Shown here in pieces: positions 1 to 8,164 of a DNA stretch of 32,839 nt. How positions within the stretch are numbered: the first letter of the stretch is position 1; each line of letters opens with the position of its first letter. Source of the DNA: Nevskia sp. (GTDB lineage: Bacteria; Pseudomonadota; Gammaproteobacteria; Nevskiales; Nevskiaceae); the NCBI GenBank assembly GCA_016779605.1, contig JADHNH010000037.1, positions 1 to 32,839 on the forward strand, given 5' to 3'. Made by a program: the position numbers and the translations under genes. A model generated the notes under the pieces. It saw only the letters and a program-made list of their open reading frames with translations, did no database searches and was not told where the DNA came from.

Positions 1-114
1 CAGACGGAATACGTCTGGCCGTGCGCCAGCATCGGCCGCTCGTTCCTGTTCTACGACAAGGACGGCAACATGATCCAGCTCTGGCAGCAGCAGGGCGGAC
101 CTTCCTGGAACTGA
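1..114 (+). CDS. VOC (glyoxalase/bleomycin-resistance) family protein, C-terminal end
   Basis: Only the last 37 codons are in the window; the start lies upstream. The visible end reads into FYDKDGNMIQLWQ, the usual closing beta strand of a vicinal-oxygen-chelate domain, where a D-G/P-x-G-x-x-I/W-E/Q-L pattern carries the last metal-side residue. In many VOC proteins that residue is Glu; here Gln is seen (IQLW), so metal binding cannot be assumed. VOC proteins include dioxygenases, isomerases and resistance proteins, and the substrate cannot be told from this fragment. It lies 58 bases ahead of the SDR gene on the same strand and may share its transcript. Confidence 0.7.
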   Translation, partial: QTEYVWPCASIGRSFLFYDKDGNMIQLWQQQGGPSWN

Positions 115-172
115 AGCAATCCCGGCACCGGCCGGCGCGTCCCGCGCCCCGAGCCCCGAGAGGAGAAGCGAC

Positions 173-952
173 ATGATCGAATTCGAACCGCTGCCGGATT
201 TTCCCGCCGGAGCGGCGCTCGTCTTCGGCGGCTCCGGCGGCCTGGGCCAGAGCATCGCCCGCCTGCTGGCCGCGCGCGGTTCGGCAGTGGCGGTGGCCTA
301 CCGCTCGCGCAAGGCGGAAGCGGAGGCCGTGGCGGCGCAGATCACCGGCCGCGGCGGCAAGGCGCTGGCGGTGCACGCCGACCTGACCGACGCGGCTTCC
401 GTGCGCCAGGCCGCCGAGGCCGCGCTGGCGGCGTTCGGCCGCATCCACACGGTGGTCTCGACCGGCGGGCTGGCGTTCGGCACGCCGCACCTGGCCGACA
501 CCGATCCGCGCGATTTCCGCAACGTCATCGAAACCGACGTGATCGGCTTCTTCAACGTCGCGCAGGCGACCTTGCCGGCGTTGCGCCGGGGCGGCGGCGG
601 CTCCTACGTCGGCGTGATCACCACCGCCGTGCACCGCACCTACCCGGGAGACACGCTGTCGGGCCCGCCGAAGGCGGCGATGACCGCCTTGCTCAAGCAG
701 ATCACGCTGGAGGAGGCGGCCAACGGCATCCGCGCCAACGCCGTCGGGCCGGGCGTGATCAACGCCGGCATGGTGCTGCCGATGCTGCAGACGCCGGCCA
801 AGGCCCTGCTCGACTACGCCGTGGACCTGACGCCGCTCAAGCGCGCCGGCACCGACCTCGAAGTGGCCGAGGCCGTGGTGTTCCTGGCCTCGCGCCGTGC
901 GTCCTACATCACCGGCCAGGTGCTGATGGTCGACGGCGGGCTGGGCACCTGA
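173..952 (+). CDS. SDR family oxidoreductase with atypical active site
   Basis: This 259-aa protein has the length and fold pattern of a classical short-chain dehydrogenase. The nucleotide-binding glycine motif GGSGGLG is at residues 19-25, followed by a basic RSRK stretch at the end of strand 2 that suggests NADP(H). Late motifs ANAVGPGVI and ITGQVLMVDGG are also typical. The catalytic YxxxK is not canonical: the Lys is K167, but the Tyr position holds Ser163 (SGPPK), and the upstream Ser position holds Thr. A normal Ser-Tyr-Lys dehydrogenase mechanism is therefore doubtful. A good Shine-Dalgarno (GAGAGGAG) precedes the ATG. It may be co-transcribed with the VOC gene just upstream. Family call is firm; substrate and activity are unknown. 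Confidence 0.9.
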   Translation: MIEFEPLPDFPAGAALVFGGSGGLGQSIARLLAARGSAVAVAYRSRKAEAEAVAAQITGRGGKALAVHADLTDAASVRQAAEAALAAFGRIHTVVSTGGLAFGTPHLADTDPRDFRNVIETDVIGFFNVAQATLPALRRGGGGSYVGVITTAVHRTYPGDTLSGPPKAAMTALLKQITLEEAANGIRANAVGPGVINAGMVLPMLQTPAKALLDYAVDLTPLKRAGTDLEVAEAVVFLASRRASYITGQVLMVDGGLGT

Positions 953-960
953 GCACCGCG

Positions 961-977
961 GCCGGGGCAAGCCCGGC
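961..977. terminator. Possible hairpin between convergent genes
   Basis: A G+C-rich inverted repeat (GCCGGG, 5-base loop, CCCGGC) sits between the SDR stop and the stop of the convergent response-regulator gene. No T-tract follows, so this is a weak candidate for a bidirectional terminator. Confidence 0.3.
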
Positions 978-985
978 GCAAAGCG

Positions 986-1393
986 CTACGAGAAGCGCAT
1001 CGCCCTGGCCGGGCGAGCCGGCGGCGGCATGCGCAGCACGCGTTCGATCTCGAGCTTGAGCTCGTCGTCGCATACCGGCTTGTCGAGCACCGCCCGCGCC
1101 CCGGCCCGGCGCGCGATTTCCGCCAGCGCCGATTCGCTGTTGCCGGTGATCACGATCACCGGCAGCGTCGATCCGCGTGCTTCGAGCACGCGCAGCAGTT
1201 CCGCGCCGTTCATGCCGGGCATGTTCAGGTCCAGCAGCAGGCAGTCCGGCGCATCGCCCGGTGCCAGCTCGTCGAGGAAGGCGGTGGCGGAACCGAAAGT
1301 GCGCGCACGCCAGCCGAACGAAGCCACCAGCATGCCGGTGGCGGCGCGCACCGCATCGTCGTCGTCGACGATGCCGATCAGGGCCTCGGCCAT
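986..1393 (-). CDS. Single-domain response regulator (FixJ/CheY-like receiver)
   Basis: From the ATG at 1393 this is a 135-aa stand-alone receiver domain with no output domain. The acidic cluster VDDDD is at residues 9-13, the phospho-acceptor Asp is D55 in LLLDLNMPGMNG, the switch Thr is T83 (VITG) and the conserved Lys is K105 (LDKP). The P-G-M-N-G motif is typical of FixJ/NodW-type receivers. An open frame continues upstream to 1522, but those residues are low-complexity and unlike a receiver, so the 1393 start is preferred although its Shine-Dalgarno is weak. No histidine kinase is adjacent. Such orphan receivers usually act in phosphorelays or by protein contact. It is transcribed divergently from the OYE-type gene. 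Confidence 0.88.
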   Translation of the reverse strand: MAEALIGIVDDDDAVRAATGMLVASFGWRARTFGSATAFLDELAPGDAPDCLLLDLNMPGMNGAELLRVLEARGSTLPVIVITGNSESALAEIARRAGARAVLDKPVCDDELKLEIERVLRMPPPARPARAMRFS

Positions 1394-1638
1394 CGCCGTT
1401 TCCGGCGCGCCGCCGCGCATGGCCGGCCGCCCGCCGCCCGCCGAGTCGCTGCGCCCTGTTGCTAGCCTGTACATGCGCGTATTAGACCCGTGAAGGAAGC
1501 CGCAACCAATGACCTGGATCAATCGTTCCGGCAGCGGCCGCAGGCATGGCCCGGCGCCGAACCGCGCAATTCCTGCGCGAGACGGTCCGGCTTAGAATCC
1601 GGCGTCATCCACAACGAGGCGGCTCCCCGCGAAATTCC

Positions 1639-2715
1639 GTGAAATCACTGTTTGAACCCCTGCGTTTCCGCAACGGCGTGCAGGCACCCAACCGCATCGT
1701 GCTGGCGGCGATGACCAACATGCAAAGCCACGCCGACGGCACGCTGAGCGATGACGAGCTGCACTGGCTGGCGCTGCGCGCCAAGGGCGGCTTCGGCGTG
1801 GTCACCACCTGCGCCACCCACGTGGCCCGCGACGGCCAGGGCTGGGTCGGCGAGCTGGGGATCTTCGACGACGCCCATATCCCGGGCTTCAAGCGCATTG
1901 CCGAGATGGTGCGCGCCAGCGGCGGCATCTCGCTGGCGCAGATTTTCCACGGCGGCCTGCGCGCCGACCCGGCCCTGACCGGCCAGCGCACCTGGAGCGC
2001 CAGCGACGGCGGCGCCGACGGAGCGCGCGCGGCGACCGCGGCGGACATCGAACGCGTCATCGGCGAGTTCACCGCGGCGGCCTGCCGCGTGCACGCCGCA
2101 GGCATGGAGGGCGTGGAATTGCACGGCGCCCACGGCTACCTGTTCGGGCAGTTTCTCAGCGTGATCGAAAACCGCCGCGACGACGAATGGGGCGGCTCGC
2201 TGGAAAACCGCGCGCGCCTGCTGCGGCGGACCATGCAGTCCATCCGCAAGGCGGTGCCCGCGCACTTCGTGGTGGGCGTGCGCCTGTCGCCGGAGGACTG
2301 GGGCCAGTCCCGCGGGCTGGACCTGGACGAGACCCTGCAGGTGGCGCGCTGGCTGGTGGAGGACGGCGCGGATTTCCTGCACCTGTCCTTGTGGACCGCC
2401 AGCAACAACACCAAGAAACGCCCGCAGAACCATCCGCTGACGGAATTCCGCGCCGTGGTGCCGGACTCGCTGCCCCTGCTCGCCGCCGGCAAGATCTGGA
2501 CGCGCGCCGACGCCGACCACATCCTGCAACTGGGAGCCGACGGCGTGGCGCTGGGGCGCAGCGCGATCGCCAATCCCGACTGGGGCCTGCGCGTCGCCGA
2601 TTCCGCCTGGGCGCCAAAGCGCACGCCGCTGACCGCGGCCGAGCTGCGCGAACGCGGCCTCAACGAGGGTTTCGTGCGCTACATGAGCACCTGGAAAGGC
2701 TTCGTCGCAGCGTAG
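1639..2715 (+). CDS. NADH:flavin oxidoreductase, old yellow enzyme (OYE) family
   Basis: A TIM-barrel FMN ene-reductase of about 358 aa. Supporting motifs are SLFEPLRFRNG at the start, the paired active-site histidines in VELHGAHGYLFGQF (H162 and H165), the signature ENRRDDEWGGSLENRARL, and the C-terminal phosphate-binding segments around AAGKIW and ADGVALGRSAIANPDW. Family members reduce activated C=C bonds of enones, nitroesters or quinones with NAD(P)H. The frame is open back to an ATG at 1546, but homology-like sequence begins at the GTG at 1639, which is taken as the start. No strong Shine-Dalgarno is seen there, so the start is uncertain. It ends 33 bases before the convergent MDR oxidoreductase. 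Confidence 0.92.
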   Translation: MKSLFEPLRFRNGVQAPNRIVLAAMTNMQSHADGTLSDDELHWLALRAKGGFGVVTTCATHVARDGQGWVGELGIFDDAHIPGFKRIAEMVRASGGISLAQIFHGGLRADPALTGQRTWSASDGGADGARAATAADIERVIGEFTAAACRVHAAGMEGVELHGAHGYLFGQFLSVIENRRDDEWGGSLENRARLLRRTMQSIRKAVPAHFVVGVRLSPEDWGQSRGLDLDETLQVARWLVEDGADFLHLSLWTASNNTKKRPQNHPLTEFRAVVPDSLPLLAAGKIWTRADADHILQLGADGVALGRSAIANPDWGLRVADSAWAPKRTPLTAAELRERGLNEGFVRYMSTWKGFVAA

Positions 2716-2748
2716 CGTCTGGACGGCGGCGCCGGCGGCGCCGGGCGT

Positions 2749-3753
2749 TCAGAACTCCAGGCAGATCTTGCCGAAGTGCTGCTGCGCAACCTGGCGGGCA
2801 AACGCGTCGGCGATCCGCTCCAGGGGGAACCTGGAGTCGATCACCGGGCGGATGCCGTTGGCGTCGATCGCGGCGATCATTTCCTCCTGCCCCTGGCGCG
2901 AGCCGACGGTGATGCCCTTGATCGCGATGTTCTTGAACATCGCCAGCGCGGTGGGCACTTCGCCGGACCAGCCGGTGAGTACGCCGATCAGGGAGATGTG
3001 GCCGCCGACGCGGCAGGCCTGGATCGACTGGCCCAGGGTGCCCGGCCCGCCGATTTCGACCACCGCATCGACGCCGCGTCCGCCGGTGAGCGCGGCGGCG
3101 GCCTGGCCCCAGTCGGGATTGTCGCGGTAGTTGACCAGGTGGTCGGCGCCCAGCGCCTTCAGGCGGGCCAGCTTCTCGGCGGAGGAGGATGTGGCGATCA
3201 CCGTCGCACCGGCCGCCTTGGCGAACTGCAGCGCGAAAATCGACACGCCGCCGGTGCCTTGGGTCAGCACGATGTCGCCGGGCTTGATCCGAGCTTCCAC
3301 CATCAGCGCGCGCCAGGCGGTCAGCGCCGCGCACGGCAGGGTGGCCGCCTCGGTCAGCGACCAGCCCTTCGGCAGGCGTGTGAAGGCGCTCGCCGGCAGC
3401 GCCACGTACTCGGCGGCAAAGCCGTCGGCATGGTCGCCGGGCACGCCCGCCAGGCGCTCCTGCGAGGGGCCGCCGCTGGACCAGTTGGGGAAGAACGTCG
3501 AAAGCACCTGGTCGCCGGCGCGCCAGCCGCTGACGCCCTCGCCCACGCCGACGACCTCGCCGGCGCCGTCGGACATCGGGATGCGCCCATCGGCGACCTT
3601 GATGGTGCCGTTCACCACCGCCAGATCGTGGAAGTTCAGCGAGCTCGCGCGCACCCGCACGAGCACTTCTCCGGGCCTGGGCACCGGCTGTGGCCGGTTC
3701 TCGATCGCGATCCGGTCCAGGCCGCCGGGGGACTTGACTGCTGCAAGCTTCAT
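2749..3753 (-). CDS. Zinc-independent MDR-family NAD(P) oxidoreductase (quinone oxidoreductase-like)
   Basis: A 334-aa medium-chain dehydrogenase/reductase. The start at 3753 is supported by AAGGAAG upstream; the frame runs further but without coding character. The N-terminal half has RVRASSLNFHDL, the version found in zinc-less enzymes in place of the zinc-binding GxCHxD motif. The Rossmann motif is TQGTGGVSIFALQFAKAAG, and PCAALTAWRAL is typical of quinone oxidoreductases and enoyl reductases. No structural-zinc cysteine cluster is visible. It likely transfers hydride from NAD(P)H to a quinone, enone or ketone; the substrate is unknown. It is divergent from the receptor kinase across a 363-base gap. 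Confidence 0.92.
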   Translation of the reverse strand: MKLAAVKSPGGLDRIAIENRPQPVPRPGEVLVRVRASSLNFHDLAVVNGTIKVADGRIPMSDGAGEVVGVGEGVSGWRAGDQVLSTFFPNWSSGGPSQERLAGVPGDHADGFAAEYVALPASAFTRLPKGWSLTEAATLPCAALTAWRALMVEARIKPGDIVLTQGTGGVSIFALQFAKAAGATVIATSSSAEKLARLKALGADHLVNYRDNPDWGQAAAALTGGRGVDAVVEIGGPGTLGQSIQACRVGGHISLIGVLTGWSGEVPTALAMFKNIAIKGITVGSRQGQEEMIAAIDANGIRPVIDSRFPLERIADAFARQVAQQHFGKICLEF

Positions 3754-4116
3754 TGCGGTTTCTTCCTTTGGTTCGCCGTCATGGCGCCATTGACCGGCCA
3801 TTTTTAGCTGGATCGCCCGCCGCAACAACCGGCGCCGGCGCCACTATCGGCGAACAGTCCCCGGCAGCCATCGAGTCGCATGGAAAAGTCGTTCCTAAAC
3901 AGGTAGTTGTGCGCGCTTTTCCGATATGGCTTCTGAAGCGATTTCGCATCTTCTATACGAATCATTTACAAACAACGAGATAGGAACGATCTCCCGAAAG
4001 TCATGGAAGACTTTCCCGCAAGGTGCCGGCGCATATGGTCGCGTGCGCAGGGTTCTGTCATCATCCCGAATCTCTCGTTGCGCGCGGGGGCGCGGGGAAC
4101 ACCAGGGGCGGGGCAC
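3754..4116. promoter_or_regulatory. Divergent regulatory region between MDR oxidoreductase and receptor kinase
   Basis: This 363-base gap separates two divergent genes, and its part at 3885-3995 is clearly more A+T-rich than its surroundings. A 9-bp inverted pair, TCGTTCCTA at 3889-3897 and TAGGAACGA at 3981-3989, brackets that segment. A weak sigma70-like pair for the rightward gene is TTCTGA, 17 bases, then TATACG, ending near 3959. The bracket could be an operator, possibly for the winged-helix domain of the adjacent kinase protein, but this is inference. Confidence 0.4.
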
Positions 4117-6873
4117 GTGACAGATCAGCTGCATACCGCGCCGTCCGTTACCACCGACGGAGCGCGGCGGCGCTGGCACTTTGCCCGCGCGGTGCTGGAC
4201 GAGCGCAGCCGCGAACTGCTGGTCGACGGCGCCGAGGTGCAGCTCGAGCGCAAGCCGCTCGAGGTGTTGATCTACCTGATCCAGCACGCCGGCGAGGTGT
4301 GCACCAAGGACGAATTGCTGGCCAGCATCTGGCCGGGGCGGTTCCTCAGCGAAACGGCGCTGGCCAAATGCATCAGCCGGCTGCGCGAGGTGCTGGCCGA
4401 TGCGGACCAGGGCATCATCAAGACCGCCCACGGCTTCGGCTACCGCTTCGTGGCGCCGGTGCGGGTGGAATATGCCGCCGTCCCCGAGCCGCCCAAGGTG
4501 GACGTCCATGCGGGCGACCATCCGCACGGCCGGCCGCATTGGACCCTGCTGGAACGCCTGGGCGTGGGCGGCCATGGCGAAGCCTGGCGCGCCCGTCACG
4601 ACAAGACCCACGAACAGCGCGTATTCAAGTTCGCCCTCGACGAGGCATCGCTGGCCGCGCTGAAACGCGAAATCACCCTGTTCCGCATCATCAACGACAC
4701 GCTCGGCGACGACGCCAGGGTGGTCAAGCTGCTGGACTGGAATCTCGAACACGCGCCTTATTTCGTCGAAGCCGAATACATCGACGGCGGCAGCCTGCCC
4801 GACTGGGTGCAGGCGCGCGGCGGCTGCGCCGCGATCCCGCTGGAGGCACGGCTGGAAGTCGTCGCCAGGATCGCCGACGCGCTGGCCTCGGTGCACGCGG
4901 TCGGCGTGCTGCACAAGGACCTCAAGCCGTCCAACGTGTTGATCGACACCCATGGAACCGATGGCGAGGCCGTCGACATCCGCCTGGCCGACTTCGGCAG
5001 CGGCGGCGTGCTGGACGCCAAGCAGTTCGAGGATCTCGGCATCACCCGGCTGGGCTTCACCCGCACCGCGATGACCAACGACACCACGTCCGGCACCCTG
5101 CTGTACCTGGCCCCGGAAGTCGCCGCCGGCCAGCCGTTCACGGTGAAGTCCGACATTTACGCGCTCGGCATCATCCTGTTTCACCTGCTCACCGGCGAGT
5201 TCGGCAAGCCCATGTCGCCCGGCTGGGAGCGCGGCATCGCCGACGAGCTGCTGCGCGAGGACATCGCCCAGGCCGCGGACGGCAATCCCGCCGCACGCCT
5301 GAGCGACGCGTCCGAGCTGGCGCGGCGCCTGCGCAGCCTGGAAGAGCGCCGCCGGCAGCTGGCCGCCGAACGCGCCGCGCGCGCGCGCGCGGAACAGGCC
5401 GAGCGTGCGCTGGAACGCTCGCGCGCACGCCGCCTGGGCATCGCCATCGCCATTGCCGCGCTGCTTGCGGGGCTGGTCGCCAGCACCGCGCTGTACTTCG
5501 ATGCGCGGCGGGCACGCGACCAGGCCCAGGCCGAATCGCGCCGCGCCCAGGGCGTATCCGATTTCATGAGCCAGGACATGCTGGCCCGCATCACCTCCGG
5601 CAAGAACCCGGTCAAGGATCTGACCGTGCGCGAGCTGCTGGATTCCGCGGCGGCGGAAGTGGACAAGCGCTTCGCCGCGCAGCCGGACACCGCCGCGGCG
5701 GTGCACGCGGCGCTGGGCCGCTCCTACCTGGCCCTGGAGATCGAGGACCAGGCCCTGCCCCAGCTGCAGTGGGCGCTGGACTTCTACGAGCAGCGCGACG
5801 GGCCGGCGGCCGAGACCACCTTGAGCCTGGCCAGCGAGGTGCTGCCGCTGACCTACGCGATGGGGACCCTCCGCTCCTCGATGGACCGCTACGTCAAAAT
5901 CCTCAAAACGGGTGAGGCGGCGTACGGGGATACCGACCCTAGAATCCTGCCATTGCGGATCGAAGTCGGCCGCGCCTGGGTGCTGCTGGGTCAATGGACA
6001 CGGGGCATGGATGAGTTGAAGGCAGTGCTGGGGGGCGGCTCGGAGTCCGTGCAAGCCTTGGATCCCTATTTGCGCGCGCGTGGGGAACTGATGCTGGGGC
6101 ATGTGCTGGACTACCTCGGCGAGTTTCCGGATGCCGAACATCGCCTGCGCCAGGCGGTCGACGACCTCAGCAGGCTACGCGGGCCCGGCCATATCAGCGT
6201 GTCGCTCGCGCACCTCTGGCTGGGCCGCGTGCTTGCGGAACGTCAACAGTTCGCGGCGGCCGAATCCGAGTTTGGAAAAGCCGAAAGCATCCAGCACGAG
6301 TGGGTCGACCGCACATCGGGCTATAACCTGAGCTTGCGCCTGTTCCGCGCCGAGATGCTGATCGAGGAAGATGATACCGGCCAGGCGATTTCCGCACTCG
6401 AGGGCCTGGTGGCGAGCTACGACGCTGCCGGCTATCCCGCCGCCATCGATGCCAGCTGGGGGTTCCTGGAGCCCCTGATCCGCGCCTACATGCGCGCCGG
6501 GCGCCTGGAAGACGCAGCGCGGGCGGCGGCGCGCGCGCTGCGCAGCGCCGAAACCGCGATCGGCGCCGATCACCCCGATACAAGGCGCATCCGCATCGAA
6601 TCGGCCGAGATCGCGGCGGCGCGCGGCCGGCTCGCCGAGGCGCGCAGCCTGCTCGCGCCCAACGGCCGGACGCTCAGTTTGACCGACCTGCCCCGCAACC
6701 ACCCGCTGCAGGCTGAACTATTGCGGGCTTCCGCCCTGATCCGGATCGCCGACGGCGACACCGGCGCGGCGCACGAGGATTTGACCGAAGCGCTGCGGAT
6801 CTCCGAACTGTGCTACGGCGCCGCCAACTGGCGGACGCGCCGGGCACAGCTCGACCTGTCGCGCATCCACTAG
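4117..6873 (+). CDS. Winged-helix / Ser-Thr kinase / transmembrane / TPR receptor protein
   Basis: A multidomain protein of 918 aa from the GTG at 4117, which has AGGGG upstream. An ATG at 4003 in frame would give 956 aa but lacks a ribosome site. Residues about 20-113 form an OmpR/CadC-type winged helix (CTKDELLASIWPG, HGFGYRFVAPV). Residues about 142-420 are a Hanks-type kinase with the glycine loop GVGGHG, Lys171, HKDLKPSN with catalytic Asp268, DFG at 292-294 and APE at 332-334, so it looks active. A coiled, Arg/Ala-rich linker leads to one transmembrane helix at about 440-461. The last ~450 residues are TPR-like helices, probably periplasmic. By analogy with CadC, DNA binding and kinase are cytoplasmic and the TPR part senses. 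The following gene is 46 bases away. Confidence 0.93.
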   Translation: MTDQLHTAPSVTTDGARRRWHFARAVLDERSRELLVDGAEVQLERKPLEVLIYLIQHAGEVCTKDELLASIWPGRFLSETALAKCISRLREVLADADQGIIKTAHGFGYRFVAPVRVEYAAVPEPPKVDVHAGDHPHGRPHWTLLERLGVGGHGEAWRARHDKTHEQRVFKFALDEASLAALKREITLFRIINDTLGDDARVVKLLDWNLEHAPYFVEAEYIDGGSLPDWVQARGGCAAIPLEARLEVVARIADALASVHAVGVLHKDLKPSNVLIDTHGTDGEAVDIRLADFGSGGVLDAKQFEDLGITRLGFTRTAMTNDTTSGTLLYLAPEVAAGQPFTVKSDIYALGIILFHLLTGEFGKPMSPGWERGIADELLREDIAQAADGNPAARLSDASELARRLRSLEERRRQLAAERAARARAEQAERALERSRARRLGIAIAIAALLAGLVASTALYFDARRARDQAQAESRRAQGVSDFMSQDMLARITSGKNPVKDLTVRELLDSAAAEVDKRFAAQPDTAAAVHAALGRSYLALEIEDQALPQLQWALDFYEQRDGPAAETTLSLASEVLPLTYAMGTLRSSMDRYVKILKTGEAAYGDTDPRILPLRIEVGRAWVLLGQWTRGMDELKAVLGGGSESVQALDPYLRARGELMLGHVLDYLGEFPDAEHRLRQAVDDLSRLRGPGHISVSLAHLWLGRVLAERQQFAAAESEFGKAESIQHEWVDRTSGYNLSLRLFRAEMLIEEDDTGQAISALEGLVASYDAAGYPAAIDASWGFLEPLIRAYMRAGRLEDAARAAARALRSAETAIGADHPDTRRIRIESAEIAAARGRLAEARSLLAPNGRTLSLTDLPRNHPLQAELLRASALIRIADGDTGAAHEDLTEALRISELCYGAANWRTRRAQLDLSRIH

Positions 6874-6919
6874 TCCCGGCAAATCGACCGGACAGGACCC
6901 TGAGTACGGAGGAGCTGCA

Positions 6920-7450
6920 ATGGCGAACGACGGCGGCACGACGATAACCAACTTGCGCGATGCCTACAGGCTGGCCAAATTCCTGTGGAGCTATCCGAAG
7001 GATCTGGGTACTGTCACCCCGTCCGAACTGGCGCAGATCGTCGCGCAGGCCGGCGAAACGCTGGACCCGGAACTCGATTCGCCGGAGTTTTGGCAGCACC
7101 TTCAGCACTGGGCCGCAGGCCTGCCCCCCATCAAGGCGCAAAGCCCCTACGACCCGGCGGTGGAAAGAAACGCGGTATCGCGGGCAGCCGTGGGAGCGAT
7201 CCAGTGCCCGATCGTCTACTGCCCTCCGCGATGCGCCCCGGCGGCGGCATCCACCGCCGCCCAGCAAGCAGCGGGCTGGCACGGTGTCATCGCTGCCCTT
7301 CTCAAGCAATCGCTGGATACCGCGGGCGCCGACAACGGCCCGGTCAGCGCGATGTTGTGGGCGCTGGCGAAGTCCCTGTCGGACCAAGGCAGGTCCGATC
7401 CGGCGCCGGACCGGATCGTTGCCCTGGTGAAGCGGCTGCACCCGGTCTAG
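6920..7450 (+). CDS. Hypothetical protein downstream of the receptor kinase
   Basis: A 176-aa protein with a strong Shine-Dalgarno (GGAGGAG) and ATG start, lying 46 bases after the kinase gene in the same direction, so probably in its operon. No family was recognised. It is soluble-looking, with no signal peptide or membrane helix. The N-terminal half is mainly helical (LRDAYRLAKFLWSYPKDLG, then TPSELAQIVAQAG). A Cys/Pro patch, CPIVYCPPRC, lies mid-protein, and the C-terminal half is Ala-rich helix. Context suggests a substrate or modulator of the kinase, which is inference only. Confidence 0.75.
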   Translation: MANDGGTTITNLRDAYRLAKFLWSYPKDLGTVTPSELAQIVAQAGETLDPELDSPEFWQHLQHWAAGLPPIKAQSPYDPAVERNAVSRAAVGAIQCPIVYCPPRCAPAAASTAAQQAAGWHGVIAALLKQSLDTAGADNGPVSAMLWALAKSLSDQGRSDPAPDRIVALVKRLHPV

Positions 7451-7519
7451 GCGGATGCCCGGGAGAGGACCTCGGTTCGCCGCGCCCGCGGCACGGACCG
7501 GGAATCGCCGGGATGCGGC

Positions 7520-8164
7520 TCAACCCAGGCCGGCTCTCAGCGCGGCGCGCGTAGCCTCGGCGCGGGTGGAGATATTCAGCTTCGAGTAAACATGCTTGAC
7601 ATGCGTACGCACCGTGTTTTCGCTGACGCCGAGCGTCCTGGCAGCCTGTCTCACCCGCAGCCCCTTGGCGAGCGCCGCCAGCACCTCCACTTCCTTGGGG
7701 GTCAGTCCGTGCTCGACGAGGGCCTGTTCGACGGGGGCGCGCACGAATGCCCGCATCAGGTGGCGGGCGACCGGCGGCGACAGCGGCGGCGAGCCGCGGC
7801 TGAGCCCGCGCAACCGGGGAACCAGGTCGTCCTCGGTTTCCTCCCGCAGCACAAACCCTTCGGCACCCGCCCGCATGGCCCTGGAAAAGGAAATGTCGTC
7901 ACAATTTCCGGCGGTTGCGACGATATGCATGCGGCGCGTACCCATTTGCGCCCGGGCCATGAGGTCGAATCCGTGGCCGTCTGGAAGATCGGCCGCGATC
8001 AGCCCCACGTAGTAGCTGCATTGCTCGAGCAGAAGCCTGCCGTGACTGAAGCCGCCCGCCGTATCCACCCGGATCGCCGGAAACGCGCGCTCCAGGCAGC
8101 GCTTCAACTTGGCCCTGCAGTTCGGATTGCGGTCCACCACCAAGGCAAAACTGTTCTGATCCAC
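7520..8164 (-). CDS. LuxR/NarL-family response regulator
   Basis: From a GTG at 8164, preceded by GGGGAGA, this is 214 aa, the normal NarL-type length; the longer open frame to 8524 lies in non-coding-looking DNA. The receiver has the acidic residue D10 (VVDRN; only one of the usual pair), phospho-acceptor D58 (IAADLPDG) and switch T83. The conserved Lys is replaced by Arg106 (VLREE), so phosphorylation may be altered. Residues about 143-205 are a LuxR helix-turn-helix (LTPKEVEVLAALAKG, VSENTVRTHVKHVYSKL). No histidine kinase is adjacent. It converges on the kinase operon and may be functionally tied to it, but nothing proves this. Confidence 0.9.
   Translation of the reverse strand: MDQNSFALVVDRNPNCRAKLKRCLERAFPAIRVDTAGGFSHGRLLLEQCSYYVGLIAADLPDGHGFDLMARAQMGTRRMHIVATAGNCDDISFSRAMRAGAEGFVLREETEDDLVPRLRGLSRGSPPLSPPVARHLMRAFVRAPVEQALVEHGLTPKEVEVLAALAKGLRVRQAARTLGVSENTVRTHVKHVYSKLNISTRAEATRAALRAGLG

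Noticed and set aside
3895..6141. A 748-codon open frame antisense to the receptor kinase
   Set aside because: Same artefact: repetitive Gln/Gly/Ala/Arg composition and no domain, opposite a clearly real multidomain gene.
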